Shown here: piece after piece, positions 1 to 7,293 of the stretch
Numbering within the stretch: the stretch's first letter is position 1
Layout: the number at the start of each line of letters is the position of its first letter
Assembly: GCA_964508705.1 (NCBI GenBank)
Contig: CAZDUS010000027.1
Coordinates: forward strand, 1-26,700
Direction of reading: 5' to 3'
Length of the DNA: 26,700 bases
DNA from: CAZDUS01 sp964508705
GTDB lineage: Bacteria; Verrucomicrobiota; Kiritimatiellia; CAIKKV01; CAITUY01
Made by a program: the position numbers and the translations under genes
The notes under the pieces: model-generated
What the model was told of the DNA's origin: nothing
Database searches by the model: none
What the model saw: only the letters and a program-made list of their open reading frames with translations

Positions 1-65
1 CTATATACCCCTACCTATCACCCAAGGAGGGGTCACGATCTACCCATCCATCCCTGATTTTATAG

Positions 66-854
66 TTAGCGCAGAGAGAAGAATGCTTTGGCGTTTTGGT
101 GGGTGAGGGTGGCGGTTCGGGGTGGGGTCCAGTGGCGGAGGGTGGCGATGGTGGTGGCGATGTATGTGAGATTGGCGGGTTCGTTGAGTGGATTGGAGTT
201 GGATGAGTGGTCTGTCGTCAGGGCCGGCATGATGTCGGGGGAGTCGGTTTCTATCAGGAGACGATCTTCGGGGACGACAATAACGGCTTCGCGGCCGCGC
301 TTGTTGTTGTCGTGAGTGATGGACCCGGAGAAGGAGAAGTAGGCGCCACGGCGAGCCAGTGGCCAAACGAGGTCGGGGCCCCCGGAGTAGGAATGGAAGA
401 GAATGCCCCCAGGTGGCCAGCCGTGACCATCCAGCAGTTCCATCATGCGACCCCAGGCGCGGCGACAGTGGACCGAGACGGGACGTTCCAGTTTTGCCGC
501 CAGTGAAAGCTGTGCGAGGAAGACGGCTTCCTGATCCGCAAAGGTTTCTTTTGGTAGAGCGTGGTCGAGTCCGATTTCTCCGACGGCGGCGGGGTGATCC
601 CGGAGTAAGCCCTGCAAGGTGTCCAGCCATTTGGTGGTGCGGTCAGCGATAAACCAGGGGTGTAGGCCGAGGGAGATGTGGACACCGGGGAAACGGGCGG
701 CGACATTGATCACGGCGGGCCAGTCGGACTCGCAGGTTCCACAGCACATCAGGTCGGTGACGCCGGCTTTGGCGGCGCGTTCCATGACGGTGGGGATGGT
801 CGGTGTAAGCCGCTCATCTTGCAGATGGCAATGGGCATCGAATAGGGGGTTCAT
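66..854 (-). CDS. TatD-family metal-dependent hydrolase
   Basis: A 262-residue protein of the TatD amidohydrolase family, known as divalent-metal-dependent deoxyribonucleases/phosphoesterases with a TIM-barrel fold, cytoplasmic. The metal ligands are all in place: the HxH pair in FDAHCH (H8, H10), E93 in GEIGLD, H129 in SVHCR, H154 in LFHSYSG and D204 in IETDSP. Length is normal for the family (about 255-265). The frame stays open upstream to 1070, but the 72 extra residues are low-complexity Pro/Ser/His with no family resemblance, so the ATG at 854 just before the HxH motif is chosen. No Shine-Dalgarno is visible; a TACAAT -10-like hexamer at 870-865 would put transcription within a few bases of the ATG, so the message could be nearly leaderless. 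It is divergent from the LplT-like gene. Which paralogue (TatD, YcfH or YjjV) it matches is not resolved. Confidence 0.9.
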   Translation of the reverse strand: MNPLFDAHCHLQDERLTPTIPTVMERAAKAGVTDLMCCGTCESDWPAVINVAARFPGVHISLGLHPWFIADRTTKWLDTLQGLLRDHPAAVGEIGLDHALPKETFADQEAVFLAQLSLAAKLERPVSVHCRRAWGRMMELLDGHGWPPGGILFHSYSGGPDLVWPLARRGAYFSFSGSITHDNNKRGREAVIVVPEDRLLIETDSPDIMPALTTDHSSNSNPLNEPANLTYIATTIATLRHWTPPRTATLTHQNAKAFFSLR

Positions 855-918
855 CGTGGATGGGATTGTAGGGTGTGTTGGTCGGAGGGGGGAGGAAAAA
901 GTGAGGGTTGGTGGGGAG

Positions 919-987
919 AATAGACCTTGGACTATAGACTTTGGGGAGTGAGAGGGATTACGATTATGATGATTAAGATAAAGATGG
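919..987. repeat. Intergenic tandem-word repeats between divergent genes
   Basis: The spacer between the divergent tatD-like and lplT-like genes holds two short repeat patches. At 919-944 the word ATAGACYTTGG occurs twice. At 954-987 imperfect GATTAC/GATTAT/GATTAA hexamers follow each other and resemble the longer hexamer repeats at 6824 and 12161. No coding potential is seen here. Confidence 0.6.
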
Positions 988-1040
988 AGAAGGGGAGAGG
1001 GAGAGCGGTAGAGTGTGGGGGCTAAAGGAAGGGTTTTGGA

Positions 1041-2291
1041 ATGAAGCAAGAAATGGAAGTGATTCGGCATGCGCGGGGGCGGTTTGTGTGTATGGCTGGC
1101 GCTTACACATTGGGGGTTTTCAACGATAATTTCTTCAAGCAGGCGGTGTTGATTATCGCGGTGGCGGCGGGTCAGACAGCGATGCAGGGCGTTGCGGTAG
1201 CGGTGTTTACGGTTCCTTTCATCTTATTGGCGGCGCAAGCGGGATGGGCGGCGGACAGATTTCCCAAGCGCAAGGTGGTGATAGCGGCCAAGTGGACGGA
1301 ATTCATAGCGATGCTGGCCGGGGCCGCCGGGGTTTGTCTGGGGCACTGGGGATTATTGTTTGCCATGTTGACGATCATGGGCATTCAGGCGACGTTTTTC
1401 AGTCCTGCCATCAACGGCAGTTTGCCGGAGCTTTATCCGGAGCATTATGTGCCGCGCGCGAATGCGATTTTGCGCATGTTGGTGACGATGGCGATTCTAA
1501 CGGGGGTTGCCATGGGAGGAGTGTTGCTGGATCGGCCCGGGGAGTGGCTTGGGATTGAGTGGGGGCGTTTGCTGGTGAGCTTTACGGTTGTGGGGGTGGC
1601 GCTGGTTGGCTTATTGGTGAGCGCGGGGGTGCCGTCGCGTCCGGCGGCGAATCCGGGGGCCCCATTCCCTTGGAACGGAGCGATGCACATTTTAAGGCAA
1701 TTCCAAGGGATCGCGCGAGATCCCTTGTTGGCGACAACGGTGGCTGCGGATGTGTTGTTATGGTTTTGCGGTTCGATGGGAATCCTGATTTTGAATCCAC
1801 TGGGCATTCAGCAGTTTGGCCTGGGGAAGACGATGACCAGCGGGCTGGTGGCGAGTCAATTGATAGGGATCGGGATTGGCGGATTTATCGGCGGGCGATT
1901 GATGACGGGGCCTCGTTGGTACCGGGGGGTCCCCGGCGGCGCGGTCATGATGGCTGTTTTCATGTTTGCGATGCTGGTGGTGCCGGGACTTGAGCGGGGT
2001 ATTGGCGCGCCGGTGTTGTTTGGATTGACGGTGCTGATGGGTGTGGCCAGCGGGTTCATGATGGTTCCTGTGGAGAGTTTCTTGCAGGTTCGTCCGGCGG
2101 CGCATGAGAAGGGTTCGGTGTTGGCGGCGGTGAACTTTGCGGTGTTTACCGGCATTTGTCTGTCGGGCCTTGTTGCCAACCTATTGAATGCCTATTGTCG
2201 TCCGACGACGGGTTTTGCGTGGGTGGGCGGAATGACTTTGGTGTCGGCGGCGGGATTGTGGTGGGCGTATCGGAGGGGTGAGGGGGAGTAG
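1041..2291 (+). CDS. lplT: LplT-like MFS transporter, probable lysophospholipid transporter
   Basis: A 416-residue inner-membrane major facilitator protein with about 12 hydrophobic segments. The N-terminal motif FNDNFFK (residues 27-33) and the loop WAADRFPKRKV are characteristic of the LplT group, which moves lysophospholipids across the inner membrane for re-acylation. The start ATG has a good Shine-Dalgarno (AAAGGAAGG, 1024-1032) 8 bases upstream. The next gene encodes an acyltransferase/acyl-ACP synthetase of the Aas type, the same partner found beside lplT in Enterobacteria, which strongly supports the assignment. The two genes are only 73 bases apart (or overlap if the longer upstream start is used), so they are probably co-transcribed. 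Composition is strongly G-rich on the coding strand, like the following genes. A generic MFS exporter is the alternative, less likely given the neighbour. Confidence 0.82.
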   Translation: MKQEMEVIRHARGRFVCMAGAYTLGVFNDNFFKQAVLIIAVAAGQTAMQGVAVAVFTVPFILLAAQAGWAADRFPKRKVVIAAKWTEFIAMLAGAAGVCLGHWGLLFAMLTIMGIQATFFSPAINGSLPELYPEHYVPRANAILRMLVTMAILTGVAMGGVLLDRPGEWLGIEWGRLLVSFTVVGVALVGLLVSAGVPSRPAANPGAPFPWNGAMHILRQFQGIARDPLLATTVAADVLLWFCGSMGILILNPLGIQQFGLGKTMTSGLVASQLIGIGIGGFIGGRLMTGPRWYRGVPGGAVMMAVFMFAMLVVPGLERGIGAPVLFGLTVLMGVASGFMMVPVESFLQVRPAAHEKGSVLAAVNFAVFTGICLSGLVANLLNAYCRPTTGFAWVGGMTLVSAAGLWWAYRRGEGE

Positions 2292-2319
2292 TCAGAAGAC
2301 AGAATTCAGAATCCAGAAT
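2292..2319 (+). repeat. 28-bp dispersed repeat (CAGAATTCAGAATCCAGAAT type), copy 1
   Basis: A 28-base stretch just after the LplT-like stop codon ends in ATTCAGAATCCAGAAT. It matches the reverse complement of 19895-19922 at 25 of 28 positions. It is followed by GAGGTATGAA and GATGAAGTATGAA, another recurring word type. The repeat sits between stop and start of two genes, so it makes the exact start of the next gene uncertain. Confidence 0.75.
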
Positions 2320-2364
2320 GGGGGAAGAATGAGGTATGAAAAGGGGAAAGGGGTGGGAAAAAGG

Positions 2365-5004
2365 ATGAAGTATGAATTGGGAATTTTATTGTTGAGGGAA
2401 CTTGTTAAGGGATTGTTGCGGTTGCGGTATCGGGTTGAGGTGAAGGGTGTTGAGGAGGTGGCGCAGAAGGGGACCCGTGGCATTCTTTTTCTTCCCAATC
2501 ATCCGGGGCTGATTGATCCGCCGATTGTGATATCGGAATTGCACAGGCGGTTCCGGGTGCGGCCACTGGCGGACCGTGATCAGGTGGGGCGGCCGGGGGT
2601 GCGGTGGGCGTCGGAGATGATGGGGGTCATCACGATCCCTGATCCGACGGTCTATGGTGATGCGGTGCGGGATGAGGTGCTACAGGGAATTAAAGCCTGT
2701 GCTGAAGCACTCCGGCAGGGTGAGAATGTGTTGTTGTATCCGGCGGGTCATATTGCGCGTCGGAAGACGGAGGATTTGGCGGCGTCGAGCGCGGTGGAGA
2801 CGATTCTCAAGGAGGCGCCGGATTGCCGGGTGGTTCTGGTGAGGACAAGGGGGATATGGGGGAGCAGTTTCAGTCGGGCTTCGGGGAGGGCGCCCGATTT
2901 GGGGCGCGTTCTGATAAACGGCATCAAGGCTGTGCTGGCGAGCTTCATCATTTTTGTGCCGAAGCGACAGGTTGCGATTGAGCTGGTTGAGGCTAATGAT
3001 TTGCCACGTGAGGGTGGGCGCGCTGAACTGAACCGGGCCTTGGAGCGGTTTTATAATGCGGACCCGGTACCGGCGACCTATGTGCCTTATACACCGTGGG
3101 AGAAGGGGGGCGTTCGTGAATTGCCTGACCCTGAGGTGGGGGCGGTTTCCGGATCAATCGAGGATGTGCCTGTGACCACGCGGGAGCTTGTGCTGAACCA
3201 TCTCCGGAAACTCAGCGGGCGTTCAACGATTGGCGTCGGGGATCATCTGGCGCGTGACCTGAACATGGATAGTCTTTCCATTGTGGATCTGGCGTTATGG
3301 ATTGAATCGGAGTTTGGGTTTCAGGTTGGGGACGGCGCGGGGATTGAGAAGGTTGGGGATGTGATGCTGGCGGCGCGCGGGAATTTGCTGGCGGCCCCGG
3401 TTCAGTTGAAGCCGGTGGGAGCGGCATGGCTGGAGTCGAGACGCAAGGGTGGTCGTGAGGAGGTGCCTGCGGGGCGGACGATAGGAGAGGTGTTGCTGGC
3501 GCAATGCGGGCGGGATCCCGGCCGGGTGGTGTTGGCGGACCAGATGGCGGGGACGAAAACGTATCGCGATTTGTTGACGAGCGTCTGCGCGCTTAAGCCG
3601 CATCTGGTGGCGTTGCCCGGTGAGTACGTCGGGATCATGTTGCCGGCCTCGGTGACGGCGACGGTGGTGTATGTGGCGACGTTGTTTGCTGGGAAGATTC
3701 CCGTGATGGTCAATTGGACGGTTGGGTTGCGCAACATGAAGCATTCCCTTGATTTGCTTGGGGTGCAAAGGGTGGTGACGTCGGAGAAGTTGGTGAAGCG
3801 GCTCGAGTCAGGGGTGGGTGATCTGGGGACGTTGAAGGAGAGGCTTGTTCATCTTGAGGATGTCGGGAAGAGGATTGGTGTGCTGGACAAGCTTAAGGCG
3901 TTGGTTGGGGCGCGGGTTGGGTGGCGGCGACGGCTGGGTAAGGTGCGGATGCCGGAAACGGCGGTGGTGTTGTTTACGAGCGGGTCGGAGAGTTTACCCA
4001 AGGCGGTGCCGCTGACGCATGGCAACCTGCTGGCGAATATCCGGGATTTGAATGAGCGGTTTTGCTTCCGGCCCGAGGACCGCCTGATTGGGATTTTGCC
4101 GCCGTTTCATTCCTTTGGATTAACGGGGACGTTGTTGTTGCCGCTGTGCGCGGGGGTCCCCGTGGTTTATCACGCCAACCCGACAGAGGGCGGGATGGTG
4201 GCGAGGCTGATCCAGGCCTATCGGGTGTCGTTGGCGCTGGGGACGCCGACCTTTCTGGCGGGGATATTAAGGGCGGTGACCGGGAGCGAGGTGGATACGC
4301 TCCGGGCGGTGATAACGGGCGCGGAAAAGTGTCCGGACTCCACTTATGAGATGGTGGAAAGGTTGTGGCCGCATATCAAAGTGATCGAGGGGTACGGGAT
4401 TACGGAATGCTCGCCGGTGGTTTCGGTGAATGACGAGATGAAGCCGCGAAAGGGAACGATTGGTAAGGTGTTGCCCTCGGTGGAGTATGCGATTGTGGAT
4501 GTGGAGAGCGGGCAAAGGGTTAAGGAGGGGAAAGCGGGAATGTTGCTGGTCCGCGGGCCGAGTATCTTTGGCGGATATTTGAATTACGATGGAGCCACGC
4601 CGTTTGTGGAGTTTGAAGGGAAGTCGTGGTATCGCACGGGTGATCTAGTGCTGGAGGGAAGCGAGGGAGTGCTGACATTTTCGGGGCGGTTAAAGCGCTT
4701 TGTCAAACTGGGAGGCGAAATGATTTCGCTGCCGGCGATTGAAGAGGTGCTGGCGCGGCATTATGTCAAGGCGTCGGATGAGGAACCTGTGTTGGCGGTG
4801 GAGGCGACGCCGGCGGAGCTAAATCCAGAGTTGGTGTTGTTCACGGTCAGGGAGCTTGACCGGGAGGAGGTCAACGGTCGGATTCGTGCGGCGGGATTAT
4901 CGGCACTGCACAATATCCGGGCGGTGCGGAAGGTTGAGCAGATACCGGTATTGGGGACTGGGAAGACGGATTACCGGGCGTTGAAGGAAATGTTGAAAAC
5001 TTGA
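2365..5004 (+). CDS. aas: Three-domain Aas-type protein: PlsC acyltransferase - acyl carrier domain - acyl-ACP synthetase
   Basis: An 879-residue fusion. Residues about 1-240 form a PlsC-type glycerolipid acyltransferase with the HX4D catalytic motif (NHPGLID, H46 and D51) and a later LLYPAGH segment. Residues about 270-345 look like an acyl carrier domain with DLNMDSL, where S303 is the phosphopantetheine site. From about 370 an AMP-forming fatty acid ligase follows: LFTSGSESLPK (537-547), GYGITECSP, WYRTGDL, and the C-terminal lysine in GTGKTDY (K867). Expected role: activate free fatty acids and re-acylate lysophospholipids at the inner membrane, working with the LplT-like protein upstream. 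Classical Aas lacks the internal carrier domain. The frame is open from 2278, overlapping lplT, but those first codons lie in repeat-like sequence; ATG 2365 is preferred, with 2329 and 2278 as alternatives. The stop codon overlaps the hcp regulatory box. Confidence 0.9.
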   Translation: MKYELGILLLRELVKGLLRLRYRVEVKGVEEVAQKGTRGILFLPNHPGLIDPPIVISELHRRFRVRPLADRDQVGRPGVRWASEMMGVITIPDPTVYGDAVRDEVLQGIKACAEALRQGENVLLYPAGHIARRKTEDLAASSAVETILKEAPDCRVVLVRTRGIWGSSFSRASGRAPDLGRVLINGIKAVLASFIIFVPKRQVAIELVEANDLPREGGRAELNRALERFYNADPVPATYVPYTPWEKGGVRELPDPEVGAVSGSIEDVPVTTRELVLNHLRKLSGRSTIGVGDHLARDLNMDSLSIVDLALWIESEFGFQVGDGAGIEKVGDVMLAARGNLLAAPVQLKPVGAAWLESRRKGGREEVPAGRTIGEVLLAQCGRDPGRVVLADQMAGTKTYRDLLTSVCALKPHLVALPGEYVGIMLPASVTATVVYVATLFAGKIPVMVNWTVGLRNMKHSLDLLGVQRVVTSEKLVKRLESGVGDLGTLKERLVHLEDVGKRIGVLDKLKALVGARVGWRRRLGKVRMPETAVVLFTSGSESLPKAVPLTHGNLLANIRDLNERFCFRPEDRLIGILPPFHSFGLTGTLLLPLCAGVPVVYHANPTEGGMVARLIQAYRVSLALGTPTFLAGILRAVTGSEVDTLRAVITGAEKCPDSTYEMVERLWPHIKVIEGYGITECSPVVSVNDEMKPRKGTIGKVLPSVEYAIVDVESGQRVKEGKAGMLLVRGPSIFGGYLNYDGATPFVEFEGKSWYRTGDLVLEGSEGVLTFSGRLKRFVKLGGEMISLPAIEEVLARHYVKASDEEPVLAVEATPAELNPELVLFTVRELDREEVNGRIRAAGLSALHNIRAVRKVEQIPVLGTGKTDYRALKEMLKT

Positions 5005-5041
5005 CCTGGATCAAGGCTGGGGGGCGGGGTTAGTGCATAAT
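5001..5041 (+). promoter_or_regulatory. FNR/HcpR-type box and promoter of hcp
   Basis: TTGACCTGGATCAAGG starts at 5001. It matches the CRP/FNR-family consensus TTGAT-N4-ATCAA with one mismatch and resembles TTGACC-N2-GGTCAA sites described for HcpR. A -10-like CATAAT lies at 5036-5041 with no obvious -35, so the box centre (5007.5) falls about 40-41 bases before the inferred transcription start near 5048. That is the usual geometry of a class II activated promoter. The box overlaps the last codons of the upstream aas-like gene. The start site is inferred, not observed. Confidence 0.72.
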
Positions 5042-5094
5042 GGCTCGCGTGTTCCAAATCAGAGAGAAAAATAACTACGCAAGGAGATTAGATT

Positions 5095-6753
5095 ATGAGC
5101 AGTATGTTTTGTTATCAGTGTGAACAGACCGCCAAAGGCACGGGATGCACATCGTTTGGTGTTTGCGGCAAGGATCCGGAAGTGTCGGCGCTTCAGGACT
5201 TGTTGATTCATGCGGCGCAGGGGATTAGTCAGTATGCCCACCGGGCACGCAAGCTGGGCGCCAAGAATCGTGATGTGGATGTGTTTGTCATCGAGGCATT
5301 GTTCACCACGGTGACCAATGTGAGCTTTGATGCGGCGCGGATGGCCCGTCAGTTGAGGAAAGCCGGTTCGATACTGGCGAAGGCGCGTGAGTTGTATGAG
5401 ACGGCGTGCAAGCAGAAGGGTGTTAAGCCTGAGAGTCTAAGCGGGCCGGCGTTATGGTTGCCTGCGGCGGATGTGTCCGGGCTGGTCAAGCAGGGCGAGG
5501 CGGTTAGTCCCGAGAAGCGGCAGTCGAACCTTGGATCCGATGTGTCGGGGACGCAGGATTTGATTCTGCTCGGGTTGAAAGGTGTGGCCGCGTATGCGGA
5601 CCATGCAATGATTCTAGGCAAGGAAGACGACGCGGTTTATGCCTTTACGCATGATGCGTTGGATTTTCTGGTCAAGGCGAACCCCACCATGGATGAGTTG
5701 CTGGGGTATGCGCTAAAGACTGGCGAGATCAATCTCAAGGTTATGGAGATGCTGGACGCCGCCAATACGGGAGCCTATGGGACCCCGGTCCCGACGGCAG
5801 TGCGGATTACTCCGGTCAAGGGCAAGGCAATCCTGGTATCTGGTCATGACCTCAAGGACCTGGAAGAGTTGCTCAAGCAGACGGAAGGCAAGGGAGTGAA
5901 TATCTACACGCACGGCGAGATGTTGCCGGCGCACGGGTATCCCGGCCTCAAGAAGTACAAGCATCTGGCTGGTAACTATGGTGGCGCATGGCAGGACCAG
6001 CGCGCGGAGTTCGATGCGTTCCCAGGCTCGATCCTGATGACGACGAACTGCATCCAGAAGCCGAAGGATACATATAAAGGACGGATCTTCACGAGCGGGC
6101 TGGTTGCCTGGCCGGATGTGGTGCATATCGGCGACGGGAATTTCAAGCCGCTGATTGATGCCGCGCTGGCGGCGCCGGGATTTTCCGTCACGGAAGAGGG
6201 GAAGACCATTCTGGTTGGTTTCGGGCACGGTACAGTGCTGGGTGTGGCTGACAAGGTCATTGACGCGGTCAAGGCGGGAGCGGTCAAGCGCTTCTTCCTG
6301 ATTGGCGGATGCGATGGCGCGAAGAGCGGGCGCAATTACTACACCGACTTTGCGCAGGCGGTGCCGAAGGATTGCATGATCCTGACGCTGGCGTGCGGCA
6401 AGTACCGGTTCAACAAGCTGGAGTTTGGTGACATTGGCGGATTGCCACGGTTGCTGGACATGGGACAGTGCAACGATGCGTATTCAGCCATCAAGGTGGC
6501 CTCGGCCCTGGCGGGCGCGTTCAAATGCGGAGTCAATGATCTGCCGTTGTCGCTGGTGCTGTCGTGGTATGAGCAGAAGGCGGTCTGCATTCTGTTGACG
6601 CTATTGTTCCTGGGCATCAAGAACATCCGGCTGGGACCGAGTCTGCCGGCGTTCGTGACCCCGGCGGTGTTGAACGTGCTGGTGGACAAGTTCGCGATCA
6701 AGCCGGTGACGACAGTGGAAGCGGACATGAAGGCGGCGTTGGCGGGGGCGTAA
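5095..6753 (+). CDS. hcp: Hybrid cluster protein (Hcp, prismane protein; hydroxylamine/NO reductase)
   Basis: A 552-residue Hcp, full length. The N-terminal [4Fe-4S] motif is C6-x2-C9-x8-C18-x5-C24, the spacing of strict-anaerobe (class I) proteins. All expected ligands of the hybrid [4Fe-2S-2O] cluster are recognisable: H251, E275 (HGEMLPAHGYP), C319, C406 (GGCDGAKSGR), C434 (LACGKYRF), C459 (DMGQCNDA), E493 and K495 (WYEQK). The family reduces hydroxylamine in vitro and is linked to NO detoxification and protein S-nitrosylation in the cytoplasm. A strong Shine-Dalgarno AAGGAG (5081-5086) lies 8 bases before the ATG. The gene appears monocistronic: its own FNR/HcpR-like promoter upstream and an intrinsic terminator downstream. 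No Hcr-type NADH reductase is adjacent; the ferredoxin-like protein at 20013, with a matching promoter, is a possible electron partner. Confidence 0.97.
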   Translation: MSSMFCYQCEQTAKGTGCTSFGVCGKDPEVSALQDLLIHAAQGISQYAHRARKLGAKNRDVDVFVIEALFTTVTNVSFDAARMARQLRKAGSILAKARELYETACKQKGVKPESLSGPALWLPAADVSGLVKQGEAVSPEKRQSNLGSDVSGTQDLILLGLKGVAAYADHAMILGKEDDAVYAFTHDALDFLVKANPTMDELLGYALKTGEINLKVMEMLDAANTGAYGTPVPTAVRITPVKGKAILVSGHDLKDLEELLKQTEGKGVNIYTHGEMLPAHGYPGLKKYKHLAGNYGGAWQDQRAEFDAFPGSILMTTNCIQKPKDTYKGRIFTSGLVAWPDVVHIGDGNFKPLIDAALAAPGFSVTEEGKTILVGFGHGTVLGVADKVIDAVKAGAVKRFFLIGGCDGAKSGRNYYTDFAQAVPKDCMILTLACGKYRFNKLEFGDIGGLPRLLDMGQCNDAYSAIKVASALAGAFKCGVNDLPLSLVLSWYEQKAVCILLTLLFLGIKNIRLGPSLPAFVTPAVLNVLVDKFAIKPVTTVEADMKAALAGA

Positions 6754-6770
6754 GTGTTGAGTTGATTGAT

Positions 6771-6804
6771 TAGCGGGAGGGGTAGCCCTCCCGCTATTTT
6801 TTTT
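6771..6804 (+). terminator. Intrinsic terminator of hcp
   Basis: A perfect 11-bp stem TAGCGGGAGGG / CCCTCCCGCTA with a GTAG loop is followed directly by eight T residues (6797-6804). It starts 18 bases after the hcp stop codon and is a textbook rho-independent terminator. Confidence 0.93.
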
Positions 6805-6823
6805 CTATCAAATTCATTTCAAT

Positions 6824-6906
6824 GCCATCCCATACAAATCCTAATCGTAATCGTAATCTGCGGCCCAGAGAGGATTATGATTAAGATTACGATTAAGATT
6901 ACGAAG
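6824..6906. repeat. GATTAC-hexamer dispersed repeat, long copy
   Basis: An 83-base element with a left arm of CGTAAT hexamers, a central CTGCGGCCCAGAGAGG and a right arm of GATTAA/GATTAC hexamers. The arms are partly complementary and could fold into a hairpin. A shorter copy lies at 12161-12226 with the same flanks and fewer hexamers: one fewer on the left arm and two fewer on the right. It falls in the 540-base gene-free stretch after hcp. Confidence 0.8.
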
Positions 6907-6932
6907 GGAAGTTTCAACATTCACAATCTCGC

Positions 6933-7009
6933 CAGATGACGCAGATGGGAATGGATCAATATTCAATCGGTTGCGCAGGCAATGGCGAGGGTACAGAATG
7001 TGTTTCCCT
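6933..7009. repeat. 75-bp dispersed repeat (GTTGCGCAGGCAATG core), left copy
   Basis: This sequence resembles 15635-15708 in the same orientation: about 60 of 74 positions agree by eye, with a 15-base identical core GTTGCGCAGGCAATG (6970-6984 and 15672-15686) followed by GGGTACAGA. It begins with the word CAGATGACGCAGATGG. The core contains TTGC-GCAG-GCAA, a small inverted repeat. It has no coding potential. Confidence 0.75.
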
Positions 7010-7293
7010 TGGCCTGTCATTACGGCGTTCCAATGTGTTGATGGAGGCGCAGTCCGGTGGAGGGGCGTGCCGACATTCTAATTGCTCTCACCAATCTGAT
7101 TTGGCAGGCTAGCCCCATGAAAGTTCCTATCCTGCACGATCTCGACGGGTGCGTGTCCGCAACACCCCAAAAGCGATTTCTTATCGAAAAATTCGTCAAT
7201 ATCTCAAGGGCCGAGGCATAACCCTGGACCTTTTCATTAGCAGGACTAAATTCCCCCGATCTTGCATCGCCGGGGAATGTGACCGGGTGAGAT
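7010..7293. other. Gene-free leader upstream of the first MFS-HEAT gene
   Basis: No gene is seen here. Two structures stand out. At 7139-7186 a segment contains GGGTGCGTGTCCGCAACAC and AAAGCGATTTCTTATC, parts of which recur at 9779-9797 and at 12354-12412. At 7251-7277 an inverted repeat pairs TTCCCC with GGGGAA and CGAT with ATCG around a 5-base loop, with a 2-base bulge, 16 bases before the start codon. No convincing sigma-70 promoter was found. Confidence 0.5.

Noticed and set aside
855..1070. N-terminal extension of the TatD-like protein
   Set aside because: The 72 extra residues are encoded by repeat-rich spacer, lack family similarity and would overlap the start of the divergent transporter gene.
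6824..6906. CRISPR array
   Set aside because: The units are 6-base hexamers without spacers of constant length, and no cas gene is present.
6754..7293. Hidden gene, tRNA or transposase remnant in the gap after hcp
   Set aside because: No frame with coding character, no cloverleaf and no transposase motif were seen; the gap is explained by a terminator, two repeats and leader elements.
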